A DNA stretch of 64,000 bases from Acidovorax kalamii (GCF_002245625.1 NZ_NOIG01000004.1:620001-684000); one strand, 5' to 3'; positions 24,774 to 34,072 are shown, counted from the stretch's first letter. Notes: generated by a model not told the origin, from the letters alone. A program made the numbers and translations.

Positions 24774-25574
24774 CTACACCGCCGGATAAGCCCCAGTGCC
24801 CCCGGGCCACGCCGTCAGCACCTCATAGCCGCTGTCCGTCACCGCCACCATGTGCTCCCACTGGGCCGAGAGCGACCGGTCCTTGGTCACCACCGTCCAG
24901 CCATCGGCCAGCTCCTTGGTCTCGCGCTGGCCTGCGTTCAGCATGGGCTCGATGGTGAAGACCATGCCCGCCTCCAGCCGCAGCCCCTGGCCGCGCCGCC
25001 CGTAGTGCAGCACCTGCGGCTCATCGTGGTACACGGTACCAATGCCGTGGCCGCAATACTCGCGCACCACGCTGAAGTTCTCACGCTGCGCCACCGTGGC
25101 AATCGCGTGGCCCACATCGCCCAGCGTGGCTCCCGGCTTCACCGTGCGGATGCCTGCGCACAGCGCCTCATACGTGGTGCGCACCAGCCGGTGTGCCAGC
25201 ACGCTGGGCGTGCCCACGCAGAACATGCGGCTGGTGTCGCCATACCAGCCGTCTTTTTCCACCGCCACATCAATGTTCACGATGTCGCCCTTCTTCAGCA
25301 TCTGCTGGGGCGAGGGGATGCCATGGCACACGACATGGTTCACCGAGGTCAGCACCGTCTTGGGGTAGCCCAGGTAGCCCACATTGGCAGGCCGTGCGCC
25401 CTGCACGTTCACGATGTGGTCGTGGCACAGGCGGTCCAACGCGTCGGTGGTCACGCCCGGCACCACATGCGGCTCGATCATCGCTAGCACCTCGGCGGCC
25501 AGTTGTGCGGCCCGCCGCGCCATCACCAGTTCTTCGGCCGAGCGGATCGGCACCCCACGGTCAGCGCGGGCCAT
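24774..25574 (-). CDS. map: Methionine aminopeptidase type I
   Basis: 266 residues. Removes N-terminal methionine from new proteins. All five metal ligands are visible: the two Asp in VNIDVAVEKDGWYGDTS, His in CGHGIG, Glu in FTIEPML and Glu in WEHMVAV. Its ATG overlaps the stop of the ParD-like gene in ATGA, so it should be coupled to that gene. The housekeeping map gene is usually next to rpsB, so this is probably a second, accessory copy. Confidence 0.94.
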   Translation of the reverse strand: MARADRGVPIRSAEELVMARRAAQLAAEVLAMIEPHVVPGVTTDALDRLCHDHIVNVQGARPANVGYLGYPKTVLTSVNHVVCHGIPSPQQMLKKGDIVNIDVAVEKDGWYGDTSRMFCVGTPSVLAHRLVRTTYEALCAGIRTVKPGATLGDVGHAIATVAQRENFSVVREYCGHGIGTVYHDEPQVLHYGRRGQGLRLEAGMVFTIEPMLNAGQRETKELADGWTVVTKDRSLSAQWEHMVAVTDSGYEVLTAWPGGTGAYPAV

Positions 25575-25849
25575 CAGTGCGGCTGCTTTCTGGCGCGTGC
25601 GGTGGGAGCGTCTGCAGCAGGCTTGCTGTCCAGCTCACCCCGCGCCGCCAGCGCCACATCCAGCCCACCCGCCAGCTCGGCCCGCACCAGCATCTGGCAA
25701 ATCTCACGGTGGTCCAGGTCGGGGTACATCTCGGCCAGCATGCCGACACGCATCCAGTGCTCGGCCTGGGAGTTGATGGAACGGCTCAGCGCCGTGCTGG
25801 CCAGACGCAGGTTTTCGTGCATCTGGTCGGAAATTTTGACTATGCCCAT
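25574..25849 (-). CDS. ParD-like antitoxin-type protein
   Basis: 91 residues. The first 45, MGIVKISDQMHENLRLAS and the following ALSRSINSQAEHWM, match the ribbon-helix-helix ParD-like family: a beta strand, two helices, and a conserved SINSQAEHW. The C-terminus is low complexity. The expected ParE/RelE toxin is absent; the partner gene is map, overlapping by four bases. I recall this ParD-like/map pairing from other proteobacteria. It may autoregulate the pair. Confidence 0.82.
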   Translation of the reverse strand: MGIVKISDQMHENLRLASTALSRSINSQAEHWMRVGMLAEMYPDLDHREICQMLVRAELAGGLDVALAARGELDSKPAADAPTARARKQPH

Positions 25850-26203
25850 GGGATGCTGACTTTATGCGAAACGTATTCGAATTGTATATGTTTCGTCTGT
25901 CTATCTTGTGCCCGCTCCTTTGGTGGAGACGCTCACCGGCACATGAAGTTGGCGGTGTTGGCTCGGTTCAACGGCGTTAAGGCGGTCAGCTAGGCCGACG
26001 ACGCGCAGGGGGAGCTGCAGGAGCGCTGGATGAGCTGCTGGTAGAGGAAATGGCTAGCTTGTGCCCAGAGGGGAACTATCGTGGTGGGGATCGGGCGAAG
26101 GCGGTTGCCCAGGTTCTGCGACCCGAGATCGAACGGGGGCGCATAGGTAAAAGAGGCTCTTTTAAAGCTTAGGTGCCGAGTTGCAACTAGCAGCACTTGG
26201 TGC
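25850..26203. other. Stretch without a recognised gene
   Basis: Holds the ParD-like promoter region (AT-rich at about 25860-25910). On the plus strand an open frame from about 25983 to the TAG at 26170-26172 reads ALDELLVEEMASLCPEG and further helical sequence but has no start codon and is preceded by a stop, so it may be the eroded end of a lost gene. I cannot name it. Confidence 0.4.
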
Positions 26204-26938
26204 TCAAAGCTTCATTACTCGCGTGTGTTTGCGCTTCCTTTTTGACTCTCGCCATACCTCAATTCTCAGCTGTAGTGCAGGACCAAGAACAGGTGCGGGG
26301 CGAGGAGACTTCGGCTTGGACGGCAATTCGAGAGGCTGGAAACGCGGGGCATCCGGTTCATCGACGAAGGGAAGCTGCTGTTGTTCATGGTGACGCGGGC
26401 AGCGGTCAAACGCGTTTCTTAAGTCTTCGAGAAATTGGGGAGTACTCGCAGCTTCAGTTCCAAGAATCTTTTCTGCCCGAGCAGTTGCTTCTTCGGCTGA
26501 GAGTTCGCCGCGTTGGACTTTGGTAAACAGGTGTTGAAGCGACTTAATTGTTCCGCCTCGTCTGCGGGTCGTCACTTTCGAATCCGGGCAGGAGAAAACT
26601 CGGCTTGCGTGCTGTGTTACGAACTCGGATGTGGCGCCGATCTGCTCACCGATCGTCTTCACGCCAGATACGAAGTCTCCATAGTTGCCTATGCCTATAT
26701 AGAGAATTCCCAGCGCAGCACCAATTTTTGCGATGCCGCCGACAGAGCCTTCCTCGACCTGCAACAACAACGAGTAGTCTCGCAGTGCCAGTGCGGTATC
26801 AACGTACTCTTCCCATGTATCGAAGAGTTTGGAGGAAAGGTGTTTGAGTTCCGCTTCAGGAAAACTTGGAATTGCTAGATGAAATTCCGTTGAGCCGAGT
26901 TCAAGCATGGTTATCAAAAAATTACGCCACGGGCGCAC
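26204..26938 (-). CDS. Hypothetical protein
   Basis: Up to 244 residues; the GTG at 26938 or the ATG at 26908 could start it, and neither has a good ribosome site. The first 100 residues look globular, with a hydrophobic glycine-rich segment (IAKIGAALGILYIGIGNYGDF) that may be membrane-associated. The middle is charged and helical (LFTKVQRGELSAEEATARAEKIL); the end is basic and proline-rich. I recognise no family. Base composition is clearly more AT-rich than the flanking genes, suggesting acquired DNA. The only other candidate gene of this patch lies just upstream on the same strand. Confidence 0.5.
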   Translation of the reverse strand: MRPWRNFLITMLELGSTEFHLAIPSFPEAELKHLSSKLFDTWEEYVDTALALRDYSLLLQVEEGSVGGIAKIGAALGILYIGIGNYGDFVSGVKTIGEQIGATSEFVTQHASRVFSCPDSKVTTRRRGGTIKSLQHLFTKVQRGELSAEEATARAEKILGTEAASTPQFLEDLRNAFDRCPRHHEQQQLPFVDEPDAPRFQPLELPSKPKSPRPAPVLGPALQLRIEVWRESKRKRKHTRVMKL

Positions 26939-26971
26939 TGGGACGTTCGGGAAGAAATTGAGACCCAGCGA

Positions 26972-27103
26972 TCACGGCAAAGTGCTTTCTATGGGGATAG
27001 TGGCCGTGCATTGATAGCGCTTTTGGTGCCGATACTCGTTGCCAAATTTCATTCCTAAAAAGCCTATCGCAACTCCAATTGCCAGTCGAGTTTTCAATTT
27101 CAT
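26972..27103 (-). CDS. Possible 43-residue membrane peptide
   Basis: Minus-strand frame [20 protein letters not shown] followed by about 23 polar residues. A basic start and one short hydrophobic segment suggest a small membrane protein. Its ATG overlaps the stop of the XylR-type regulator in ATGA and an AGGGA lies three bases before it, so translational coupling is possible. It is 33 bases before the hypothetical gene. Too short to be sure it is translated. Confidence 0.35.
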   Translation of the reverse strand: MKLKTRLAIGVAIGFLGMKFGNEYRHQKRYQCTATIPIESTLP

Positions 27104-29031
27104 AGATCCCTAATCGAAAATTTCCTCACCCGATAAGCCATCGTCGCCCGGCTAATCCCCAGCAACCGCCCAGCCAGCGCCACATTCCCCCCCGCGCTTT
27201 GCAACGCCTGCCGCAGCATTTGCTCTTCCGCCTGGTGCAGCGGTGCCACCACCGGCGCAGCGGCTGGCGGTAGCGCCACACCAGCCCGCGCACTCGCTGC
27301 GGCTTGCGGAACCTGCATCGCAGCAGCCCCCACACCCGCCACTCCCTGCGCATGCAACGTCCCCCCGCTGTTCCCCTGCAAGTGCAGCGACATCACCCCG
27401 CCGCCACTTTGCTCACCGCCTGCAAACAGGTGGTGCGGCTCAATGGGTTCGCCATCCGTCGCCAAGATCACCGCCCGCTCAATCAGGTTCTGCAGCTCGC
27501 GGATGTTGCCGGGGAAGGGGTAGTGAAACATCGCCTTCACGGCCGCCTGGCTAAAGCCGGGCACCTGCCGCTGGTGCTTGCGCTGGTAGTGGGCCAAGAA
27601 GTGGCTCATCAGCAGGGGGATGTCGTCGCGTCGGTCGCGCAGCGGGGGCAGGTGGATGGGGAAGACGTTGAGGCGGTAGAACAGGTCTTCGCGGAACGTG
27701 CCTTCGCGCACGGCCTGGCGCAGGTCCACGTTGGTGGCGGCCACCAGGCGCACATCCACGCGCACGGTGCGGGTGCCGCCCACGCGCTCTACCTCGCCTT
27801 CTTGCAGGGCGCGCAGCAGCTTGCCCTGGGCGACCAGGCTGAGCGTGCCGATTTCGTCGAGGAAGAGGGTGCCGCCGTGGGCGCGCTCAAACCGGCCGGG
27901 GCGCGATGTGCCTGCGCCGGTGTAGGCGCCGCGCTCCACGCCAAAGAGTTCGCTCTCTACCAGCGTCTCGGGGATGGCCGCGCAGTTGATGGCCACAAAG
28001 GGCTGGCTGCTGCGGGGGCTGATGCGGTGGAGCATGCTGGCAAACATCTCCTTGCCCACGCCCGATTCCCCGGTGAACAACACGGTGGCAGCGGTGGGGG
28101 CCACGCGCTGCAGCATGTGGCAGGCGGCGTTGAAGGCGGATGACGCGCCGACCATGGTGGCGTTTGCCGTGGGGTCGGCGGCGGTGCCTGCGTTGCCGGA
28201 TGCCGCCTTGCCCGGTGGCACGCCCAGGTAGGTGGTGCGTGTCTTGGCCCGCGCGCCTTCTGGCATGGAGGGGGGCAGCGTTGCGGGCGGGGTGCCCACA
28301 AAGTCCTGGGCGTTCAGGTAGAACAGGTCTTGCTCGGGGTCGTCCCACAGTTCGGCCGATTTGCCCACCACGCGGCAGTGCGCTGCGCCGGAGGATCGGC
28401 ACTCCACCTCACGAAAGACGATCATGCGGCCGAACAGGGTGCTGACGTAGCCTGTGGCGTAGCCCACCTGCATCCAGCACGCGGGCGAGCCGCCCACGCC
28501 ATAGGCGGCGATGTGCTCGTCGTCTTCGCTGGAGTTGTGCCAGATGAACTCGCCGTCGTATTCGCCCAGCTCGGCGTTGTAGCGGGCATGCACCACCTCC
28601 ACCTGCACCACGCCCTCCAGCGCGTGCAGGCGGGTGCCTGCCATGGCTGCGGCGGTGGGTTCGGCGTCGGGCCATTGCTGGCGCACCAGGCGGGCGTCGC
28701 GCGCGCCGCTCACATAGCCCGCACGGGTGAGCAGGCCGCGTGCCTTGTCCAGGCCAATGCTGTCGATCAGCTCGCGCCGCAGTGAGCCCAGGGCCTCGGA
28801 GTGCAGCAGGATCATGCGCTGGTCTTGCAGCCAGATGCGCCCGTCGCCGGGCGAGAAGAACAGGCATTCGCTGATGTCGGCCACCGTGGGGTGGGTGTGC
28901 TGGCTGATGCCATGGGTGTCAAACCCGCCCAGGGCGCGGGGGGCTTCGGCAGGCACGGTGCCCAGCAAGGCCTGGCCTTGGCCCACGGCGGTGCGGTGCA
29001 GGTCGGCCAGAGAGACGCGGCGCTTCGGCAT
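27100..29031 (-). CDS. XylR/DmpR-type sigma-54-dependent activator
   Basis: 643 residues. An N-terminal XylR_N sensor spans about residues 45-150 and a V4R domain about 155-225 ([13 protein letters not shown], then [14 protein letters not shown]). AAA+ domain: Walker A GESGVGKE at 321-328, sigma-54 loop GAYTGA at 368-373, Walker B TLFLDEIG near 388. A long Gly/Ala linker leads to a C-terminal Fis-type helix-turn-helix ([16 protein letters not shown]). In this family the sensor binds aromatic effectors directly. GGAG lies seven bases before the ATG. It is divergent from an aldehyde dehydrogenase gene behind a sigma-54 promoter with XylR-like sites, so that operon is the likely target. Confidence 0.93.
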   Translation of the reverse strand: MPKRRVSLADLHRTAVGQGQALLGTVPAEAPRALGGFDTHGISQHTHPTVADISECLFFSPGDGRIWLQDQRMILLHSEALGSLRRELIDSIGLDKARGLLTRAGYVSGARDARLVRQQWPDAEPTAAAMAGTRLHALEGVVQVEVVHARYNAELGEYDGEFIWHNSSEDDEHIAAYGVGGSPACWMQVGYATGYVSTLFGRMIVFREVECRSSGAAHCRVVGKSAELWDDPEQDLFYLNAQDFVGTPPATLPPSMPEGARAKTRTTYLGVPPGKAASGNAGTAADPTANATMVGASSAFNAACHMLQRVAPTAATVLFTGESGVGKEMFASMLHRISPRSSQPFVAINCAAIPETLVESELFGVERGAYTGAGTSRPGRFERAHGGTLFLDEIGTLSLVAQGKLLRALQEGEVERVGGTRTVRVDVRLVAATNVDLRQAVREGTFREDLFYRLNVFPIHLPPLRDRRDDIPLLMSHFLAHYQRKHQRQVPGFSQAAVKAMFHYPFPGNIRELQNLIERAVILATDGEPIEPHHLFAGGEQSGGGVMSLHLQGNSGGTLHAQGVAGVGAAAMQVPQAAASARAGVALPPAAAPVVAPLHQAEEQMLRQALQSAGGNVALAGRLLGISRATMAYRVRKFSIRDL

Positions 29032-29057
29032 GGGGTTCTCCGGTGGTGAATCAGAAA

Positions 29058-29084
29058 TTGATCAAAAAGTGATCATTTGATCAA
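29058..29084 (+). promoter_or_regulatory. XylR-type upstream activator sites
   Basis: TTGATCAA at 29058-29065, TGATCA at 29070-29075 and TTGATCAA at 29077-29084 make overlapping palindromes very like the TTGANCAA/TTGATCAA sites bound by XylR and DmpR. They lie about 165 bases before the -24/-12 element, a normal distance, and only 27 bases before the regulator's own start, so autoregulation is likely. Confidence 0.8.
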
Positions 29085-29234
29085 TCTTTGCAGTGCCATT
29101 TGTTTATGAATGATAACTATTTGGTGGCAAAAAGTCGCCCATACCAGGCGTGTTTGGGCCTAGGGAAAGTCCGTAGCGCGCCCTCTCAAAAAGCCCGTGT
29201 TTCAGGCGTTTTGGGGCTTGGTGGCAGGCGGGGC

Positions 29235-29250
29235 TGGTACGCCCGTTGCA
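29235..29250 (+). promoter_or_regulatory. Sigma-54 (-24/-12) promoter
   Basis: TGGTACGCCCGTTGCA: GG at 29236-29237 and GC at 29248-29249 with ten bases between; only one fixed base differs from TGGCACGNNNNTTGCA. Expected transcription start near 29261, 51 bases before the ATG of the aldehyde dehydrogenase gene. Confidence 0.88.
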
Positions 29251-29311
29251 ATTTGAGGTCACACCGCCGCAGCCATGCGGTGGGTTTTGATTTCAACCAA
29301 GGAGCAATGCA

Positions 29312-30787
29312 ATGGGTGTTTCAGAAAAACCAGGCCTGCTGGACAACCGCCTCTGGGCGGGCAAGGCCTTTGATGGTGCATGGTCTACCGCGCTGAGCAC
29401 GGCGCGTGATGCGGTGGAGCCTGCCACGGGCCAGGTGCTCAGCCGCGTGGGCATTGCCAGTGCGGCCGACATGCAGGCCGCCATTGGCCGTGCGCAGCAG
29501 GCGCAGGCCGCGTGGGCGGCCACGGGGCCGCGCGAGCGTGCAGCCGTGTTCCACCGTGCGGCCAGCATTTTTGAGCAGCACTTTGACGAGTTGGCCATGG
29601 CGGTAGCCCGCGAAACCGGCGGCATCGTGCCCAAGGGCCAGCACGAGGTGCGCGAGGCCATTACGCTGTGCCACCTGGCCGCAGCCTTGCCCATGCAGGC
29701 CCAGGGCCAGGTGCTGCCCAGCACGCCAGGGCGCCTGTCGATTGCGCGGCGCGTGCCGCACGGAGTGGTGGGCGTGATCTCGCCGTTCAACTTCCCGCTC
29801 ATCCTGGGCCTGCGCTCGGTGGCCCCGGCGCTGGCGCTGGGCAATGCAGTGGTGCTCAAGCCCGACACGCGCACGCCGGTAAGTGGCGGCTTCATCATGG
29901 CCCGCGTATTTGAAGAGGCCGGCCTGCCCAAGGGCCTGCTGCAAGTGCTGCCGGGCGATGCCGAGGCGGGCGAGGCGCTGGTGGTGGACGAGCGCGTGCC
30001 CATGATCGCCTTCACCGGCTCGCCCGCGGTAGGCCGCCGCATTGGCGCGCTGGCGGGGCAGCGCCTCAAGAAGGTGTCGCTGGAGCTGGGCGGGGCCAAC
30101 AACCTCATCATTTTGGAAGACGCTGATCTGGACGCCGCCGCCAGCGCTGCCGCATTTGGCGCGTGGTTCCACCAGGGGCAGATCTGCATGGCATCCAACC
30201 GCATCCTGGTGCACGAATCAATTGCCGAAGGCATCCTGCAACGCATGGTGGGCAAGGCCACGCACCTGCCCGTGGGCGATGGTGCCAGCGGCCAAGTGGC
30301 CCTGGGGCCGATGATCGATGCCAAGCAACTGCAGCGCTTTGACCAGGTCATCAAAGACAGCGTGGCCCAGGGCGCCAAGCTCGAAGCGGGCGGCACCTAC
30401 GAAGGGCTTTGCTACAAGCCCACGGTGCTCTCGGGCGTCAAGCCCGGCATCCGTTCGTTTGACGAAGAGCCTTTTGGCCCGGTGGCCAACCTCGTCACCT
30501 TCCGCACCGACGACGAGGCCGTGCAGCTGGCCAACACCAGCCAGGGCGGCCTGGCTGCTGCCGTCATCAGTCCTAGCGTGGGCCGCGCCATGGTCATCGG
30601 CCAGCGCCTGCGCGCAGGCATGGTCCACATCAACGACCAGACCGTGAACGACGAGTGCACCAACCCCTTTGGCGGCCCCGGTGTGGGTGGCAACGGGGGC
30701 AGCGTGGGCGGGCCTGCTGACATTGATGAATACACGCAGTGGCAGTGGATCACCGTGAAGGACGCACCACCCGCATTCCCGTTCTGA
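29312..30787 (+). CDS. Aromatic aldehyde dehydrogenase (benzaldehyde/vanillin/coniferyl-aldehyde type)
   Basis: 491 residues, NAD(P)-dependent. The ALDH signature is present: GVISPFNFPLILG near residue 155, the general base in SLELGGANN, and the catalytic cysteine in FHQGQICMAS. It resembles benzaldehyde dehydrogenases more than the CalB coniferyl aldehyde enzymes I remember, but the adjacent calA makes coniferyl aldehyde or a related aromatic aldehyde the likely substrate. AAGGAG at 29299-29304 sets the start; a nearer ATG at 29307 is out of frame. First gene of the operon behind the sigma-54 promoter. Confidence 0.9.
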   Translation: MGVSEKPGLLDNRLWAGKAFDGAWSTALSTARDAVEPATGQVLSRVGIASAADMQAAIGRAQQAQAAWAATGPRERAAVFHRAASIFEQHFDELAMAVARETGGIVPKGQHEVREAITLCHLAAALPMQAQGQVLPSTPGRLSIARRVPHGVVGVISPFNFPLILGLRSVAPALALGNAVVLKPDTRTPVSGGFIMARVFEEAGLPKGLLQVLPGDAEAGEALVVDERVPMIAFTGSPAVGRRIGALAGQRLKKVSLELGGANNLIILEDADLDAAASAAAFGAWFHQGQICMASNRILVHESIAEGILQRMVGKATHLPVGDGASGQVALGPMIDAKQLQRFDQVIKDSVAQGAKLEAGGTYEGLCYKPTVLSGVKPGIRSFDEEPFGPVANLVTFRTDDEAVQLANTSQGGLAAAVISPSVGRAMVIGQRLRAGMVHINDQTVNDECTNPFGGPGVGGNGGSVGGPADIDEYTQWQWITVKDAPPAFPF

Positions 30788-30792
30788 CATCG

Positions 30793-30829
30793 CAAGCCCT
30801 CGGTGCGGTTGGGCCGCTCCGAGGGCTTG
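30793..30829 (+). terminator. Hairpin between aldehyde dehydrogenase gene and calA
   Basis: CAAGCCCTCGG pairs perfectly with CCGAGGGCTTG around a 15-base GC-rich loop; no T run follows, only a C run. It may stabilise the upstream message or reduce read-through rather than terminate. Confidence 0.5.
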
Positions 30830-30863
30830 TGCCCCCCCCCACAAAAATCAGGAGACAACTTTC

Positions 30864-31631
30864 ATGACCCTACACAACAAAACCATCGTCGTCACCGGCT
30901 GCTGCTCCGGCATCGGCGCAGACTTTGCCAAGCTTGCCCGCCAGCAGGGCGCCCGCGTGATCGGTGTGGACCGCAATGCGCCCACGCTCACGCTCGACGG
31001 CTTTGTGCAGGTGGACCTGGGCGACCCGGCCGCCATCAACGATGCCGTGGCGCAACTGCCTGCCAAGGTGGATGCGCTGGCCAACATTGCGGGCGTGCCC
31101 GGCACATCGCCCGCCGAGCTGGTCGGCCGCGTCAACTACCTGGGCCTGCGCCACTTCATGCACCGCGTGCTGGAGCGCATGGGCGAGGGTGGTTCCATCG
31201 TCAATATCTCCTCCATCCTGGGGGCCGAGTGGCCCCAGCGCCTGGAGCTGCACCGCGCACTGGGTGCCACCACCAGCTTTGAAGAAGGCGCCAAGTGGCT
31301 GGCCGCCCACCCCGTGCAACAAGAGACCTGCTACCAGTACTTCAAAGAAGCGCTGATCGTATGGACGTACACCCAGTCGCAAAAGATTTTCATGGAGCGT
31401 GGTGTGCGCATGAACTGCGTGGCCCCGGGCCCGGTGTTCACGCCCATCCTGGGCGACTTTGTGCAGATGCTGGGCCAGGAGCGGGTGGAGAAAGACGCTC
31501 ACCGCATGAAGCGCCCGGCGTTCAGCGACGAAGTGGCGCCCGTCATCGCCTTCCTGTGCAGCGACGCGGCACGCTGGGTGAGCGGCATCAACCTGCCGGT
31601 GGATGGCGGGCTCGCTTCCACCTACCTCTGA
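30864..31631 (+). CDS. calA: Coniferyl alcohol dehydrogenase
   Basis: 255-residue SDR that oxidises coniferyl alcohol to coniferyl aldehyde. Beyond the general SDR motifs (TGCCSGIGADFAKLA and a catalytic Tyr/Lys in CYQYFKEAL) it shares distinctive stretches with CalA of Pseudomonas sp. HR199 as I remember it: LANIAGVPGT, VNYLGL, GAEWPQRLELH, MNCVAPGPVFTPIL and the C-terminal INLPVDGGLASTYL. AGGAGA precedes the start. It is flanked by the aldehyde dehydrogenase that would take the next step and by an esterase. Confidence 0.9.
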   Translation: MTLHNKTIVVTGCCSGIGADFAKLARQQGARVIGVDRNAPTLTLDGFVQVDLGDPAAINDAVAQLPAKVDALANIAGVPGTSPAELVGRVNYLGLRHFMHRVLERMGEGGSIVNISSILGAEWPQRLELHRALGATTSFEEGAKWLAAHPVQQETCYQYFKEALIVWTYTQSQKIFMERGVRMNCVAPGPVFTPILGDFVQMLGQERVEKDAHRMKRPAFSDEVAPVIAFLCSDAARWVSGINLPVDGGLASTYL

Positions 31632-31646
31632 GCGAAGGGGCCGCAC

Positions 31647-32570
31647 ATGTCCGCACAACAGCTTGAGGCCATCTTGCAGATGGCCGCACAAAACCCACCG
31701 CCACCGCAAGCCACCCCCGCGCAGCTGCGTGCGTGGTTTGACGCCAGCAACTCGCAAATGCCCCTGGCCCAGGGGCTGCCCATTCAGGCGCTGCGCATCC
31801 CCAACGGCGCAGGCGGCACCATGGCAGCCGAGTTGCTGAGCACCTTGCAGGCCAACCCGCGCAAGCTGGTCATCTACTACCACGCGGGCGGCTTTGTGTT
31901 CGGCTCGCTCACATCACACAGGGCGCTGTGCTCGTACCTCGCGCAGTTCTGCGGCGCGCAGGTGCTCAATGTGGACTACCGCCTGGCGCCCGAGCACCCG
32001 GCCCCCGCTGCGCACGACGACGCGCTGGCCGCGTACCAGTGGGCGCTGGACCAGGGCTATGCCGCGTCGGCCATCGCGCTGATGGGCGATTCGGCGGGCG
32101 GCAACCTGGCCTTGTCCACGGCAGTGCATGCCCGCAACCTGGGCCTGCCCCTGCCTGCAGCCATCGTGGCCCTGTCGCCCGCGCTGGACCTGGCGTCCGA
32201 AGGCGCGTCCCACCACGCGGTGGACGACCCGTTCATCACGCGCGAACTCATGGGGTTTTTCAACGCCATGTATGTGCCCGGTGGCGATGTGCGTTCGCCC
32301 ACCGTCACCCCGTTCTACAGAGCCGATCTGCAGGGGCTGCCACCCGTGCAACTGCAGGTGGGTGGCCGCGAGCGCCTGCGCGACGATGCCGTGACCATGG
32401 CCGCGCGCTTGAAGGCGGCGGGCGTGGACGCGGACTGCACCGTGTGGGACGGCATGGTGCATTGCTGGCAGCTGTTCGCGCCCGCGCTGGATGAAGCGCT
32501 GGCCTCGCTGGAGCAGGCGGGCCGGTTCATTGCCGCGCACCAGCGCACGGCAGTGGCTGCGGCTGCATAG
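31647..32570 (+). CDS. Alpha/beta hydrolase, hormone-sensitive-lipase family
   Basis: 307 residues. Oxyanion motif YYHAGGFVFGS near residue 76 (HGGG variant), LDYRLAPEHPAPAA-like segment, nucleophile elbow GDSAGGN near 150, and a catalytic His in GMVHCWQLF near the end. No signal peptide. In this operon it may release coniferyl or other aromatic alcohols from esters, but this is contextual. Starts 15 bases after calA. Confidence 0.88.
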   Translation: MSAQQLEAILQMAAQNPPPPQATPAQLRAWFDASNSQMPLAQGLPIQALRIPNGAGGTMAAELLSTLQANPRKLVIYYHAGGFVFGSLTSHRALCSYLAQFCGAQVLNVDYRLAPEHPAPAAHDDALAAYQWALDQGYAASAIALMGDSAGGNLALSTAVHARNLGLPLPAAIVALSPALDLASEGASHHAVDDPFITRELMGFFNAMYVPGGDVRSPTVTPFYRADLQGLPPVQLQVGGRERLRDDAVTMAARLKAAGVDADCTVWDGMVHCWQLFAPALDEALASLEQAGRFIAAHQRTAVAAAA

Positions 32571-32623
32571 CGCAGCGGCGCCCATCCCCCACCACCCCAA
32601 AGGCCGACGCGTTGGCCGCGCCC

Positions 32624-32667
32624 CACCGGTACAGGCCGGGGCGTGAGCCTGCGCACCGTACAGGCCG
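32624..32667 (+). repeat. Short direct repeat before the binding-protein gene
   Basis: CACCGGTACAGGCCG at 32624-32638 and CACCGTACAGGCCG at 32654-32667, starts 30 bases apart. It may be a small duplication or a regulator site; nothing more can be said. Confidence 0.35.
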
Positions 32668-32699
32668 ACGACTGATCTCATCTGATTGAAGGAATCTCC

Positions 32700-34067
32700 A
32701 TGAAAAACGTACTTCCTCCCACCGTGACCGCTACACAGGTCGAGCTGACCGATCAGACCATCCACGCAGCACAGGCCGCATCCCCCACCATCTCGCGCCG
32801 TGGGCTGATCACCGCTGCAGGCGCTGGCGGCCTGGCGCTGGGTGCCGGCCCGCTGTGGGCGCAGGCGGCCAGCGCTGCGCCCGTGCTCAAGGTGGGCTTC
32901 ATCAGCCCGCGCACCGGCCCGCTGGGCGCCCTGGGCGAGACCGACACCTTCATCCTGGCCCAGGTGCGCAAGACGCTGGCTGCGGGCCTGACCATTGGTG
33001 GCGTGAAGTACGCGGTGGAGATCCTGGACCGCGACACGCAGTCCGACCCGGCCCGCGCCAGCCAGCTGGCCAAGGCGCTGATCAACAGCGACAAGATCGA
33101 CCTGATGCTCACCACCACCACACCCGAAACGGTGAACCCGGTGTCGGATGCGTGCGAGGCGGCAGGCGTGCCCTGCCTGTCCACCGTGATGCCGTGGGAG
33201 GCCTGGTACTTTGGCCGGGGTGCCAAGCCCGGCGCGCCGTCGCCTTTCAAGTGGACGTACCACTTCTCGTTTGGCGGCGGCAGCTTCACCACGTCGTACA
33301 CCTCGCAGTTTGCGGCGCTGCCCACCAACAAGAAGATTGGCGTGCTGTACCCCAACGATGCCGATGGCAACGCGATTCGCGCCACGCTGGCGCCCGAGCT
33401 GGCCAAGGCGGGTTTCACCGTGGTGGACGCAGGGCCGTACGAGAACGGCACCACCGACTATTCGGCGCAGATCGCCAAGTTCAAGGCCGAGCGCTGCGAG
33501 ATCTTCAACACCTTTCCCATACCGCCAGACTTCGCCACCTTCTGGCGGCAGGCAGCGCAGCAGGGCTACACGCGCATGGTGAAGATCGCGCAGATAGCCA
33601 AGACGGGCCTCGTGCCCTCGCAGGTAGAGGCACTGGGCCCGCTGGCGATCAACCTGGGTGCAGGGTGTTTCTGGCACAAGACCTTCCCCTATGCCTCACC
33701 ACTGACGGGGCTCAGCGGCGTGCAGCTGGCCGATGCGTATGAGGCCAGCACCGGCAAGCAGTGGACACAGATGCTGGGCTCCACCATGTCGCTGTTTGAT
33801 GCAGGCACCGAGGCGCTCAAAGCCAGCACCAACCCGCGCGACAAGGCGGCGCTGGCCAAGGCCATCAGCACGCTCAAGGCCACCGCCATGCAAGGCCCGG
33901 TGGACTTTGCCAAGGGGCCTGTGCCCAACGTGTCGGTGACACCGGTGGTGGGCGCGCAGTGGGTCAAGCCCGCAGCGGGCAGCAAGTTCAAGCTCGACCT
34001 GCTCGTCACCGAAAACGCCACCGACCGCAACATCCCCGTGGCGGCGGCGCTCAAGTCCTACAGCTGA
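32700..34067 (+). CDS. LIV-type ABC transporter substrate-binding protein
   Basis: 455 residues, longer than most of its family. A 35-residue polar leader precedes a twin-arginine signal (SRRGLITAAGAGGLALGAG), cleaved near QAAS. The mature part is a type-I periplasmic binding fold (LKVGFISPRTGPLGALGETD). AAGGA lies before the ATG. It opens the transporter half of the coniferyl alcohol operon. The ligand could be coniferyl alcohol or another phenylpropanoid; Tat export implies folding in the cytoplasm. Confidence 0.9.
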   Translation: MKNVLPPTVTATQVELTDQTIHAAQAASPTISRRGLITAAGAGGLALGAGPLWAQAASAAPVLKVGFISPRTGPLGALGETDTFILAQVRKTLAAGLTIGGVKYAVEILDRDTQSDPARASQLAKALINSDKIDLMLTTTTPETVNPVSDACEAAGVPCLSTVMPWEAWYFGRGAKPGAPSPFKWTYHFSFGGGSFTTSYTSQFAALPTNKKIGVLYPNDADGNAIRATLAPELAKAGFTVVDAGPYENGTTDYSAQIAKFKAERCEIFNTFPIPPDFATFWRQAAQQGYTRMVKIAQIAKTGLVPSQVEALGPLAINLGAGCFWHKTFPYASPLTGLSGVQLADAYEASTGKQWTQMLGSTMSLFDAGTEALKASTNPRDKAALAKAISTLKATAMQGPVDFAKGPVPNVSVTPVVGAQWVKPAAGSKFKLDLLVTENATDRNIPVAAALKSYS

Positions 34068-34072
34068 TCTCC

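Noticed and set aside
25990..26196. 68-codon minus-strand frame near map
   Set aside because: No ribosome site and no protein-like composition; it lies opposite the eroded plus-strand frame and neither can be supported as a gene.
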